Of a stretch of 64,000 nucleotides of DNA, positions 10,893 to 21,263 are shown one piece after another; position 1 is the stretch's first letter; every line of letters starts with the position of its first letter. Position numbers and translations under genes: made by a program. The notes under the pieces were generated by a model that did no database searches, was not told the DNA's origin, and was given only the letters and a program-made list of their open reading frames with translations. Source of the stretch: Massospora cicadina (Eukaryota; Entomophthoromycota; Entomophthoromycetes; Entomophthorales; Entomophthoraceae); assembly GCA_022478985.1 (NCBI GenBank), contig JAKSZP010000004.1:62001-126000 (forward strand), given 5' to 3'.

Positions 10893-12573
10893 GTTATGGG
10901 AGTGGGGTTTCCTTGAATAAATCATGATACGGAGCGCTTACAGCACTTCGAATCTCCTAAATTATCTCCGTACTCATCTAAACAAAACTTTTGATCCCAA
11001 TGGGCAATCTGGCCAAAATCCTAGATCCCAGGATCCAAACAAAAACATAATAAATCAGACATTGGAAGAGACCAAGATACTTGAAGCCCCACTTTATAAG
11101 TGACCTGGATAAAGCTATTTATACCCGCTTTATCTAGAAAAATCAATAAGGGGGATAAGATCACGTGAGGGATCTACTTCGGAAAGATGAATAAAAAGGG
11201 TGAAACGGTAGGATCGGAACATATGGTTATTCCAATGATCCCTAGTTTTATGACAACTTTCATAAAAGCCAAACCCTTTTAAAAAGGTGACGTATTTCCT
11301 CTCAAACCAAATAGTTAACCTTAAAAAGGTGTTGCACACATCCCACCAATAGTCTTTATTAGCGCTTGGTTAGTAACCTTATTGATTTATCATCGCTTAC
11401 GTTAAAATCGCCGTGTGAGGTAAATAGTTTGTACTAGAGGCAAAATCCTAATCATACCTTAGCAAGCTAAGGTTATGCATAAGCTAGGTTAAAGTTTGCA
11501 GCCGTGCCACACAAGCTTGGTTGGGGTTGATTTTGCTCCCCCATACCTAATTCACTACAGCATGAAAATGCTTTGTCGAAAGAAAAATCTTATCGTATAA
11601 AAGTTATGTTAAACCTGTTGCATTTATATGCTTAGTATATCTTCTTTTTATATGAACGTTCAGATTACAAATTGAATTTTTATCATATAAAGACTTTGTA
11701 GTTACAAACACTTGAATTAAGGATAGCGGTCCGGGCATAGTTTAAGCTGGAGCAAACCTATGTTTTTTGGTAGTATATGGCCTTGAAACGGGAGGGTTCG
11801 CATCGTGTACGCTTTTATTGCTTTTAAAAGCTTGGAAAACTCAAGTTAATCAACTACTGCAGCCGTGCATCCTATAAGATCAGTTTCTAAAGAGCTTATT
11901 CTTAGACAGTTAACCCTAGCCTATTATTCCCCTTATATAAATTGCAACAGCTTTATCATTTACTACTATGGAGAAAAATACCCACATCGAGGTAGGCTGT
12001 ATTTTTAACCAAACTGAAGGCACGATTAAAAAGCTATCAAATTCTAAACGTTGAAAAATGCTAATTCTTCTATTGACTAAAGTGTCCATCTTTAACTAAA
12101 CCTTAATACCTGCCTTACACTTTTCATGATAAAATAAAAAATATCATATTTTAAAGCATGCTTGATATCCTTAACAACCTAAGCAGAGCTTAAATCATAT
12201 CGCGAGCGTGTGCCTTTTGTCTTAAATATAGGTGGTTCGCTTATAGTATAAAAACTTCGCTAACGCTTTGAGATAATGTAGATATAGGCAGGCTACCCTG
12301 TAATGTTTGGAAACTAAGGCATGCGGCTAAACTTCCATCCTATTTGTGATTTAAATAAAAAAGCAAATATAAGAATAAATTGGGCTTATGCGATAAAAAT
12401 TTTAGAAGAAAAACAATTCATAAAGCACGATCTTGTACAGATAAGCAATATTATAAATGCCAAAAAGATTTAATAGCTACACGTGAATATAAGAAAGCAA
12501 ACAATAACCAAGTAGACTTAAAGCTAGGAAATATGTACCAACTCAGAAGCCATAGAGAGACAGAATGGCCACC
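10893..12573. other. AT-rich intergenic DNA between element J and the TCP11 gene
   Basis: I see no convincing gene, LTR or SINE here. Short open stretches (for example 11130-11339 and 12380-12577) have no recognisable content. The segment is immediately downstream of the TCP11-like gene and should contain its 3' UTR and terminator. It is less repeat-like than the rest of the window. Confidence 0.5.
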
Positions 12574-15281
12574 TTAGTCGGTAAAAGCAGCAGTGGCTTT
12601 TGATAAAATAAAGTTGTAATGAGAAGCGTATACTCGTCGATTATAATGTACCAATCTAGCTAAACGAGACCCAACTGAAGCCACTTCATCAGCAACGATC
12701 CCAAGACCATGAGAAGTTAAACTATTAGAATTAATAGCAGCCTTTTCCTCTCCAGAAATAAGCAGTTGGCGCAGAATCCTTTGCAGCCTGCGAGACAGGA
12801 CTAAGTAAAGGGAGTCGCGATAGGATACCGTCTTTCGCACCATGTTGGTGAGAAATATCTGCTGCTCAGAAGATAGTTTATGAGCGCCAGATGATAGTTG
12901 GCTAACTAGATAAGAAGAAAGGTCTTCAAGTGTAGTGGTGCCATCACGGAGAATGGCTATGAGATTGTTTTTTAGCTCGGCCTGAGTTTGGAGGTCATAA
13001 CGAAGCTGCTCGCTTGCGACATTTTTGCAAATCATGAATAGTGCCGCCACAATAGTAATTAGCTGAACTTCATTCTGCAAATCAAAAAGCCGCTTTGCAT
13101 CAAGCTCTAAAGTTTCAGGGCATTCTTCAGGGCCAATAGGAGTATTGGAGAATATTATCGAAAGAAAAGCATCAAAGATGAGGGCTTCAAAGTTAGGCCA
13201 AGAACGTGAAGGGGTGTTTTCTGGATTGCGTGAATCAAGCAGATTACGCGCTTCCCGAATGCTGGCCATCAACCAAGAACTCGTTCGAGTTAGCTTAACT
13301 TCCCCCTTCTCCAAAAGCTGATTAAATTTGGTGGCTTCATATTCCACTGCATGATTCAAGAGAGTCGGGCGGACACTAGCAATCTGATGATTGAGGTGAT
13401 CGATCAACATTAGGTCAAGGACTTCAAAGATGAACTGTAATGTCTCAAAAGGATCGGGAATAGTCACAATTTTTCTGACCATATCATCTCTCACAGGTGC
13501 ACACATCAACTTCAAGGTGGTTGAAATGTATGAAACCCACTCCTTAAAGTCAAACGTTTTTTGCTCAATCTGTTGCCGAAGGATGTCCATATCAAACTCT
13601 GAAATAAACTTGGTGTAAAAATGGCTGCTCGATGGCAAAAGCTTGATGACGCACAAACGAACCTCGTTTAAAAGGTCTAAAAGTAAAGAATCAGCGTCAC
13701 CGGCATTTTCTTTTTCCTTAAAGTTGTCAAAGAAGGCTTGCGTGGCAACTTTTCGGACCTTTTGAAAAGTAGTATTACTTTCAGAAGAGAGCTTAAAATT
13801 TGGATTCATAATTATCTCGTGGGCTAGTTCGCGCGCTGAAAATTTAACACTTTGCCCTTGAACAGCTTCGAGAGGAAAACTTGGTAACATAAAAGCTTCC
13901 TCAATTTTTTGCTCCAAAAGTAACGAAGAAAGATCTACGGCGCTTGAGGATTGGTCGCTTGAGATATCTGAAGAGAACCTTGGAGACATGGGTTCAACAA
14001 AACCAGTGGTTGGTGAGGAAAGAGGTTCCGAACTGGCTTGCTTGGCAAGGCGATGCTTGTTAATCAGCTCCGCAACAGCACCCTCACCCGCTATATTCCG
14101 AACCTGTTCTTTAATCTCCTCGCGCTGTCTTAGAATTTCTTCTCTCCAGTCCTGTTCCGAGTCTTTGCCGCCACGAAACTTTTCCCAGATAAGATCCAAT
14201 TCAATAAAGTGTTGTGTCATACTTTCTACCAATTCTCTTATATCCAGTGATTTCCACGCTTCAAAGTTGTAATAGTATTCGTCCCAAAGGGCAAGAAATT
14301 GGTGTAGGTCATTATAAAGCATTTTTCCTGTCCGGAATCGATATCCACGACTCAAAAGCAAGGAGCATCTTTTTGGCAGAACACCAAAGTTGGTGAGGCT
14401 AAAAAGAGCGTTAGCTTGCCATCGAAATATTTAAAGGCGAATGCCCTTGAAACTTACTAGCCCCTTGCTGTCAGTAGTTCCAAGGATTTCCGAAGGGTGG
14501 GCTGAAATAAGATAGGCCGTCATGAAAACCTTGACGGAATTTTTATACTTACCAGGCTTTGAATAAAGAGAGAGATGCTTCGGGCCCTACTAAGAAGGAG
14601 GGAAGCAGCCTTTAGCAAAGGTTTAGATTTAAGCCTTGCTGCAAGGACATTAAATTCGAGACCGCGAGATACTTCGAAGGTGAGCTCGTATCTCTTGAAG
14701 GAATTTATCAGAGGGAGAAACTTTAGATTGCGCCACCAGCTCTGAATGATTATTGTTGCTTCAAGGGGAGTTAGAGAAAGTTGTTCGGAAGAAGGGGCGA
14801 ACTTTCTGCGTGTAGTTCGCAAAATCTGATTGCGACGTTGTGAGGAGTGGTTAATACGTAGCTCGAGTTCAACACGGCGACACTCACGCTCTTTCTCGAT
14901 GCGCAAGTTGTGAAGGCGTGCCACCTCCTTGGCTCTTTTAACCGCGAGTGAGCAGTTTTTGGTCTGGTTTGAAATTAATAGTCGCCTCTTAGCATCAGCG
15001 GACTCCAGGAGCCTACTTAGCTGGGTTCGCTTCAGCTTTTTCTGGATCTGAGCTCTCTGGCAATGTTGATCATGCAATTGGCGGCCGGTGAGGTACCGCT
15101 TCGCAAGTTTCTTACGGCGTTCCTCAAGAAAGGCATTTCGGTTGAGCTCTGCAGCCTTAACTGTAAGCCTTGCCTGCAACTTGCGAAATTGCATGCGCTG
15201 TTCTAAATGAAAAGGGCGGTTGCTTGAGTGCTGTAAAGCTCGAATATCAATGTCAAAAACATATGGCTCTTGGTTCGGCAT
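12574..15281 (-). CDS. TCP11/Sok1-like protein, three exons
   Basis: Exons on the minus strand: 15281-14553, 14501-14458 (44 nt) and 14398-12574, joining in frame to about 865 residues. The ATG at 15281 is the first in frame. The N-terminal 150 residues are rich in Arg/Lys and Leu, likely coiled coil (RRKLAKRYLTGRQLHDQH). Near residue 180 comes an IQ-like block, IIIQSWWRNLKFLPLINSFK, as in the TCP11 family. The C-terminal 600 residues carry family blocks such as FSARELAHEIIMNPNFKL and LRYDLQTQAELKNN. TCP11-family proteins (yeast Sok1, sperm TCP11) are linked to cAMP/PKA signalling; that role here is inferred from family only. The frame is intact and no other host gene lies nearby. Confidence 0.85.
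14399..14457 (-). other. Intron 2 of the TCP11-like gene
   Basis: 59 nt, donor GTAAGT, branch-like GCTAAC near the 3' end and acceptor CTTTTTAG. Splicing restores a Tyr codon across the junction and links the 44-nt exon to the long exon in frame. Confidence 0.8.
14502..14552 (-). other. Intron 1 of the TCP11-like gene
   Basis: 51 nt, donor GTAAGT directly after codon CTG, acceptor TATTTCAG. Removing it keeps phase 0. The length is typical of fungi. Confidence 0.8.
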
Positions 15282-16390
15282 TTTCAATCACAGTTTTGAA
15301 AATTGAAAATCTTGTCAAAAAATGTAAGACGTCCCAGCAACTCACGACTCTTATAAAGTTCGTTTGAAACTGCGCACTAACCCACGCGAGCTTTTAGGAT
15401 AACCGCAGCTAAAGTTGTAGATTAAATTGCAGCAGTTGTGAACCATCGGCTCCAATTGGGTAGAACTGGGACGGTAAATTTAAGAGGAACTAATCGAATT
15501 AACTGATCTTTCTATCCATTCAATCCTACATTCTTAATTTATTTAAAGCTTTCACTGCATTTAAAAAGCTTCTTGATCCAGTAACATTTACTTTCAGGTT
15601 ATTAACCGACTTTGGAAAAGGAGAAGGTTCTCAATTCGACCTGTATATTTTTTTTTATTTTTTCCTATGTTTGTTCACGTATAACTCTGAAACTACTGGA
15701 ACAATTTGGATGATTTTTTTCGAAAAAAGAGGATGCTCAAACTTAGGTCCCATTTCACTTTTGTAAGTATTGGTCCAGCATCTGATCGGTAATTTAGTAA
15801 GTATATTAAAATGGACTTGGAAGCAATGGATCTTAATTGTGAGTATGTTCACCGCTGGATAAACTTTATTCCGGCATTGGTGAAGCGATAGCTTCGAAGC
15901 AACTTTTGACATGTCCTAGGCTGAGGTTATTCAAAATCCAGGCAAGTATGAGATCATAGCAGGATGAGCTTAAATCATTATAGTTGGCTATCATTTTGCA
16001 TATTTTGACCAAAAAAATCAACTAAATTTGATAAACTGAATTATTTTATATGGCGAACAGTAAATTTAGCATGGATTGACCAATAAAATCAATTAAAGTT
16101 AAAAAAAGAATTATTGTGGATGGTGATCAATAAATTTAGCATAGATTGACCAATAAATCAACTAAATTTAATTTAAAAGTTATTATAATATTCGTTTATG
16201 AGATAACATATAATATATAATGTTTTTATTTTTTATATAGAAAGAGTGAGTTTCAAAAAATGATATATAGAGATAATAATTTTTTAAATTAAAATTGGGA
16301 AAAAGAAACACTTTTAAAAATATACTAGAATTATTTTGGAAAAAAACTGCCTTTAATTTTTTGGGGGAAAACTAGTTTCAAAAAAATAGA

Positions 16391-17016
16391 AAAAAGAACC
16401 TTATTTAAAAAAAGGCTCTAAAAAGTATAATCAATCAAGAAATTATGAATACTCAATAAAACCTTTTTTGAAGTTAGTACCAAATTTTTATTTATTTGAG
16501 GCAAGCCAACCAGGGATGGACATTACCAAAAGAGAGAAAGAAAGTATTGACATGAAACCTGAGCTGGTCAACTCCATCAAAGAAAGTTTCCACCTCCTGA
16601 TTGGGACTCATATTTTTTGGTTACATCATGGGTAAGATTTTCATATTTTTAGACCTACTAACCACCAGTAGTTTCCTTTGGCTGGCACCCCAATCAATGT
16701 GTGAAGGGCAGGAATCAAACCCACAACCTTCAGGTTGGTAGCCATATGCCCTAATGACTTGCCTTCCACCCCCTTCAGTATCATTTTAAACTGACTTATA
16801 ATAGGCATTTATAATATATACCCAGCACTATACCTCTAAGTTGCTTATAGTTTACACTTGGACCTAATCTAATATAAGCTTTAATTTGTATTTGTGAGCA
16901 AAATTCTATAAGTCAGGTTGGAAGATGACACCAACTTCAAAAAGAGTTTTTATTGAGTATTCATAATTTCTCAATCATTTCATCCTTTTTAGAGTTTTTT
17001 AAAGAAGGTTCTTTCC
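16391..17016. repeat. Inverted repeat with about 90-bp arms around a SINE
   Basis: The left arm at 16391-16480 and the right arm at 16927-17016 are reverse complements along most of their length. The core AAATTATGAATACTCAATAA on the left matches TTATTGAGTATTCATAATTT on the right, and both outer ends carry AAAGAACCTT / AAGGTTCTTT. The 446-bp centre includes a minus-strand SINE. This could be a terminal-inverted-repeat mini-element into which a SINE inserted, or a fold-back repeat. No flanking duplication was established. Confidence 0.65.
16485..16776 (-). repeat. tRNA-derived SINE, minus strand
   Basis: Read on the minus strand the head at about 16760-16680 looks like a tRNA: TTAGGGCATATGG (A-box-like), an anticodon-arm-like CCAACCTGAAGGTTG, then GGGTTTGATTCC (B box). 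The body ends in GGTTGGCTTGCCTCAAATAAA, the same tail type as the other SINEs here. Flanks AGTACCAAATTTT and AGTATCATTTT may be a decayed target duplication. Confidence 0.6.
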
Positions 17017-17305
17017 CCCTGAAATTAATTATTTAAATTTAAACAAAGTTGGCACCCTTTAGCAAAATCCATTGGATATAACTTTGGTTTTTTATTTAAA
17101 ATTAGTTTGAACTTAAATGCATCATCTACTGTCATTGCCCATTCCTATAACACTGGCCATCTCTTTCAAAAATGGTTTACATAAAAACATTTGTGGATAT
17201 TTTCAGTAAGTCAACTCAAATCTCAGGCTACTTTATACTACCTAAAGAAATTCCATATTAAGTATAATTATAGTCCATCCACCCCACCCTCTTAGTTTAC
17301 CCAAC

Positions 17306-17684
17306 TAGTATCACTTTAATGATGAGATCACCACTCAATTGATGGATATCTCCTCCCTTGTCTTATCCCTATCACCACTTATTTATTTTTTATCTGTTTT
17401 CCCTTTAAAACCCTTCAAACCCTTTTTTCTTTGCAAATTTTCAATAGATTATATATATAAACCTGCTCTCAATTCTCAATATACTATCAAAATTCCCTCC
17501 TTTATATTTTTTCTGTTGTTATTTATCATGATTTATCCACAATATGCTGTTTTGGATAATTTGGGCAGAGTACCTCTTGCACACATAAACAACCACCTAC
17601 TGAAATGATTGATCAAACTGAAACTGGGGGTGTTGCCTGAACTATAGGTTATGATCAACCCAGCATTTCTAAGCCATTGCAACA
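17306..17684 (+). repeat. 5' LTR of element I
   Basis: 379 bp, TAGTATCACT to TTGCAACA (TG changed to TA at the start). A TATA-like TATATATAAA lies near 17452. It is followed by AAG and TGGTGATCATACC, the likely primer-binding site at 17688-17700. Confidence 0.78.
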
Positions 17685-17749
17685 AAGTGGTGATCATACC
17701 AGGGATGACACCCCAAAACTTATAACTAATATACTGACAGAATATGTTA

Positions 17750-19788
17750 CTGCTGTTCAATTTATATGAGCATGTGTAAAATAGAATCCAAAAAAATTTG
17801 ACCAGAGACCTATCAATGATTGGTTAGATAACCATAATGCTTGGGGAGATGAATATAGGTTTAGCTCCCAGCAATGTTTTTAGAAGTGATTGGCTTTCTC
17901 ACTGAAACCACAAAAAATAGTATAATGCTAACCTAACTTTAAATCCTGGAACCAATGGAAAGCTCATGCCTGAACAAATTTTGAATTTGCCTCTCAACTC
18001 TGAAAAAAGCTCCATCAGCTTCACCTCTAGAATTTTTTTAAGCATTATCAAATTTCTCACCAAATTTGAAGAATTTATGGAACTATAGGGACATATTACT
18101 TACTACTACTACAAGGAAGTCAATCAGAAGCTCCTCAACTGCTTCATCAATGCCCTTGAAACCCTTACCTTAATGCCATATACTTAGCGCAACTGACTTG
18201 TGTAGATCAGGCTATTGCTTTTTCCAAAATTATGTGAGAATGGTGACCCACCACCACAAATCAACCCTAAAATTCCAATATTGCACATCCAGTTACCAAA
18301 GAGTTGGATGCCTCCAACATAGAAGATATTCTGAAAATCTCCAATATTAAGCTACCATCAGAATTCAACCAACAGATTCACACTCTCACCAAACAAGTCT
18401 AGTAGTTGACCATATTGGTTTAGGGGCAGCAGCCCTATAATAACCTTCAATACTTTAATTGCAGTCAGACCAGCTACCACTTATGACAATGTTGCACCCC
18501 TTGTGCTCTGTGCATATAGTTCATCCAGGTAGAAATTTCCCTTATTGAGGAGAGCAACAGGCCTGGCCAAAACACCTATCTTGTTATCTGCCAATTTTCC
18601 CCTCCAGTTTGCCCATCCAATCCTCCTCACCCCAGAATGTCCACACAACTTAAGATTGGGGATATACCAACTCAAAAACCCTTATGAAAATCCAGTATGT
18701 GGGTGAAGCTCCCTCAGACAAAGATGATCAGTTGGCCTTACTTTTGGGGAATACGCTGCTGAAAACTAAAGAATTGAAGAAACTAAAAGCTCAAGTGCTA
18801 CTCCTAATTATTAGAAGAAAATGAAGATTGAAGAATAATTGAACTCCAAATCCCTGAAAGCACCCGAGCCCAAAATTGCTGCCCCTGAATTCCCAACAAA
18901 AGTGAAAGATGATTTACTGAATGCTACCTAGTGCTAAAAAGATGATTTAATGAATGCTGGGTCCACAATGATGACTGAACCCTATGGAATCTTGATGGAT
19001 GAATATGATGAGAATTCAAGGGAGGATACCCCAGTGGTAGAGTATGGACCCTCTACCACTGCCTCCTGAGTTTGATCCCGGTAATGGACTTTGGGTAGGG
19101 GACGATTTTGACTGTGTTGGTTTTGCGCGCCAATGCCCCAAACTGAGATAGCGAATAGCAAAGGTGGTCCATGGAGTTCCTGGCCTATCATACGCCGCGC
19201 ATGGAGGTTTTCTGGGTTTTATCCTCCTTTCCCATTTTCTTCACTTCCCTAATCAGTGCGGTATTATCCCCAAGTCAGCCCACCTCAAATAAAATTGTTA
19301 AATATGATGAGAATTCACAAGTCTAATCAACCATCTAGGAATTGCCTCAACCCAATTTTGTCCTCAGACATCAAAACAAATCAAAAGGAAATGAAAACCC
19401 ACAATCCCAACCCATATTGTCAAAAAAGCATCAACTGCCCATATTGCATCAACCTGAACTGGTCAACCAGTTTATGGAAAATTTGCCTGCTCAGTATCCC
19501 CTTACATTGCCTTTGAAAATAGCCCCAGTCTGACCAGTTCCCCATATCAACTAAAGGAATTACCACTGTTTGAATTTTGAAGAATACTTTTATTTCAGTA
19601 TCCCTTAGTAATTTATGCAAGTTGAGTCCTGTCTTATATCAAGAGCTATACCAAAGCATTGGCCATGCGCAACTCTGATATTTTTACCAGAATCCTAAAA
19701 CTCTGTTTACAAACCAAGGAGTGCCACACACTCAAGAATCCCTTTTCAGATATTCCTCCTCAAGTTATTTTGGATTCAGGATCACCTG
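17750..19788 (+). pseudogene. Element I gag and protease start
   Basis: Broken plus-strand frames. Near 17800 a capsid-like block is rich in Asp, Trp and Asn (FDQRPINDWLDNHNAWGDEY). Proline- and glutamine-rich linker pieces follow to about 19560. The protease begins just before 19788 with VILDSGSP. The SINE at 19019-19300 splits a stretch that otherwise reads DEYDENS then ELPQPN. Element B breaks the protease after DSGSP. Confidence 0.65.
19019..19300 (+). repeat. tRNA-derived SINE, copy 1
   Basis: 282 bp, flanked by a perfect 17-bp duplication AATATGATGAGAATTCA (19002-19018 and 19301-19317). The head GGAGGATACCCCAGTGGTAG has an A-box-like start, and the B box is GAGTTTGATCCCGG. The tail ends GTCAGCCCACCTCAAATAAA. 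Closely similar to 27474-27758. Inserted in the gag of element I. Confidence 0.9.
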
Positions 19789-20611
19789 TGTGACAGTTGA
19801 GGTCTATACTCACATCACATTGCCCTGATCTTTGGTAAGACAGGGCAGGCTGTGTCTGTATGTATGGAGGAGGAGGGGGCGTTGGTTCTGGCAAGGATGC
19901 CTAAGGGGCCGGAGCTTGGAGTAGGCCAAGGAGCAAGATGGGCGTCCAAGTTGGAACAAAACAGAAAACGAGAAAAATGGGTAGTTTCGAGATTTGATTT
20001 GGATTCGAATTGAGAATGGAATGAAATGGGTGCTTGGGAGTTTCACAGTTCGATTGGAATTTGAAATGGAACTGGCGCGGAACCATTGAGGATCAGAACT
20101 GGCATGGAATCTTTGAGTAAAGATTCCGCGATCCTGCTGTAAAGTTTACACCAAACATCATTCAAGTTGGCACCATAAGCTTATATTATATTATATTTTA
20201 GCTTTTAGCCTGTGTATATAGGGAAGGAACTGGGAGCTGGAGGCTCCTCAGTTCTGTTTTCTATCAACTTGGCTAAATATTAAATAAAAGAACCTAAAAT
20301 TCATATATTTATAATTTGGGTTTATTTTAAGATATTGCCTAACTGCAGCCATGTTTGGCTTAAATCAACAAGAGTTGGACTTTGAGAGTGAGCTTGGGAG
20401 GGCTATTGCCTCCCTCTATACCTTGTCTTGGAGTCAAGGCATGTTGCTGGGGTTAAGTATATTTGCAACTGTCTTCAGGGGATGCTTGTCCAATCTTGTA
20501 GCGCGCGCACCAGGAGAGTAGTATCAGGAGTCCTGTCAGCCCTATGGTCTTTAACATGGATCCTGTTGCCTAACTCATTCGTGGCTCATTGGAAGGAGCC
20601 AGTGCGTTACA
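19789..20611 (+). repeat. 5' LTR of element B
   Basis: 823 bp, TGTGACAGTT to GCGTTACA. Contains a TATA box at 20215-20220, the inferred RNA start at 20250, AATAAA near 20282 and the ORF1 start codon at 20351. A one-base deletion near 20475-20482, relative to the 3' LTR, shifts the ORF1 frame. Confidence 0.92.
20215..20259 (+). promoter_or_regulatory. Element B promoter and inferred RNA 5' end
   Basis: TATATA at 20215-20220 stands 30 bases before A20250. The ten bases from there, AGTTCTGTTT, are the exact complement of the primer site at 20614-20623, which supports A20250 as the first base of the transcript. The same arrangement is kept in the 3' LTR near 25150. Confidence 0.65.
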
Positions 20612-20991
20612 TTAAACAGAACTCATTTACTTTACTGCCATTGTGGTGGCAAGCAAAAGAGGTGCCAGAAGAAGTTGTGTTTCCAAAGTGGTATAACCAT
20701 ACTGCAACACTCTTGATGGTGATATTCTCCACCGCCTTTTTGCTTCATGAATTATACCAGGTTTTAGAGTGTGTGTCCCGGGATGGTGGGAAAGTGGTAG
20801 GGCCTGGGAAGGAAAAAGGAAGAATTCCCACGGTTTTAAAATTGGAAGACTTGGAACTGATCCACCAGATGTTTAGCCGGGTTCAGTTTCAAGGACGTTT
20901 GACAAAGGCAGCGGGTAGAGAGGATTCGTTTGCCTTGCAGTTAAGTCAGGTTCTGTTGGTACTTCCAGTAAAGCAGTCAAACTGGGTGTGA
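20351..20991 (+). pseudogene. Element B ORF1: hydrophobic protein starting within the LTR
   Basis: ATG at 20351 (GCAGCCATGT) lies inside the 5' LTR. In the 3' LTR the equivalent frame (25254-25515) is open for 87 codons plus one base, ending in KEPVRY at the LTR end. In the 5' copy a one-base deletion shifts the frame, after which it continues to a stop at 20989-20991. The unbroken form would have about 213 residues, with hydrophobic segments near residues 30-48 (GMLLGLSIFATVFKGVLV), 57-73 (VVSGVLSALWSLTWILL) and 118-132 (TATLLMVIFSTAFLL). It occupies the place of Gag but has no capsid or CCHC motif. The primer site is read as codons KQN. Function unknown. Confidence 0.65.
20614..20623 (+). 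promoter_or_regulatory. Self-complementary primer-binding site of element B
   Basis: AAACAGAACT, two bases after the LTR end, is the reverse complement of AGTTCTGTTT at 20250-20259 in R of the LTR. No TGG-type tRNA site is present. In Tf1/sushi-type elements the 5' end of the RNA folds onto such a site to prime reverse transcription. Confidence 0.7.
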
Positions 20992-21263
20992 GAAATTTTA
21001 GAAGAGCATTCAGGGTTACCCGTATCAGTGGAGGAATGTCTGGATTGGATTGACCGTGCAGCATGTCCAGATGAGGTGCAGGAGCGGTGAAACCTGCAGC
21101 GACGTTGGAGGAAGAGGTAGGTTTAGCCTTGCAGGTAGAGCGACAATTGAGTTTGGTATGGGCCCGTCAGGAATTTGTGCGACCCCCAGGGGGATTCTGA
21201 GGACAGAGTGGTGGAAGAAGGGCAGGTTCAGAGCCCATACATGGTTCTAAGGGGTTTAGCTAT

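Larger units (their letters stand above)
15282..17305. other. AT-rich intergenic DNA upstream of the TCP11-like gene
   Basis: It should contain the promoter of the TCP11-like gene at its left end, but no clear TATA box can be assigned. From about 15950 the sequence is very AT-rich, with a short repeated motif (TTGACCAA.AAATCAA near 16008, 16077 and 16147). It also holds the inverted repeat and SINE listed separately. No coding region is recognised. Confidence 0.5.

Noticed and set aside
11720..11815. Possible tRNA gene (TAGTTTAAGCTGG, then GGTTCGCATC)
   Set aside because: A- and B-box-like words are about 70 bases apart, and no acceptor or anticodon stem can be paired.
13430..14396. Plus-strand open frames opposite the TCP11-like gene
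   Set aside because: Shadows of the conserved minus-strand coding sequence.
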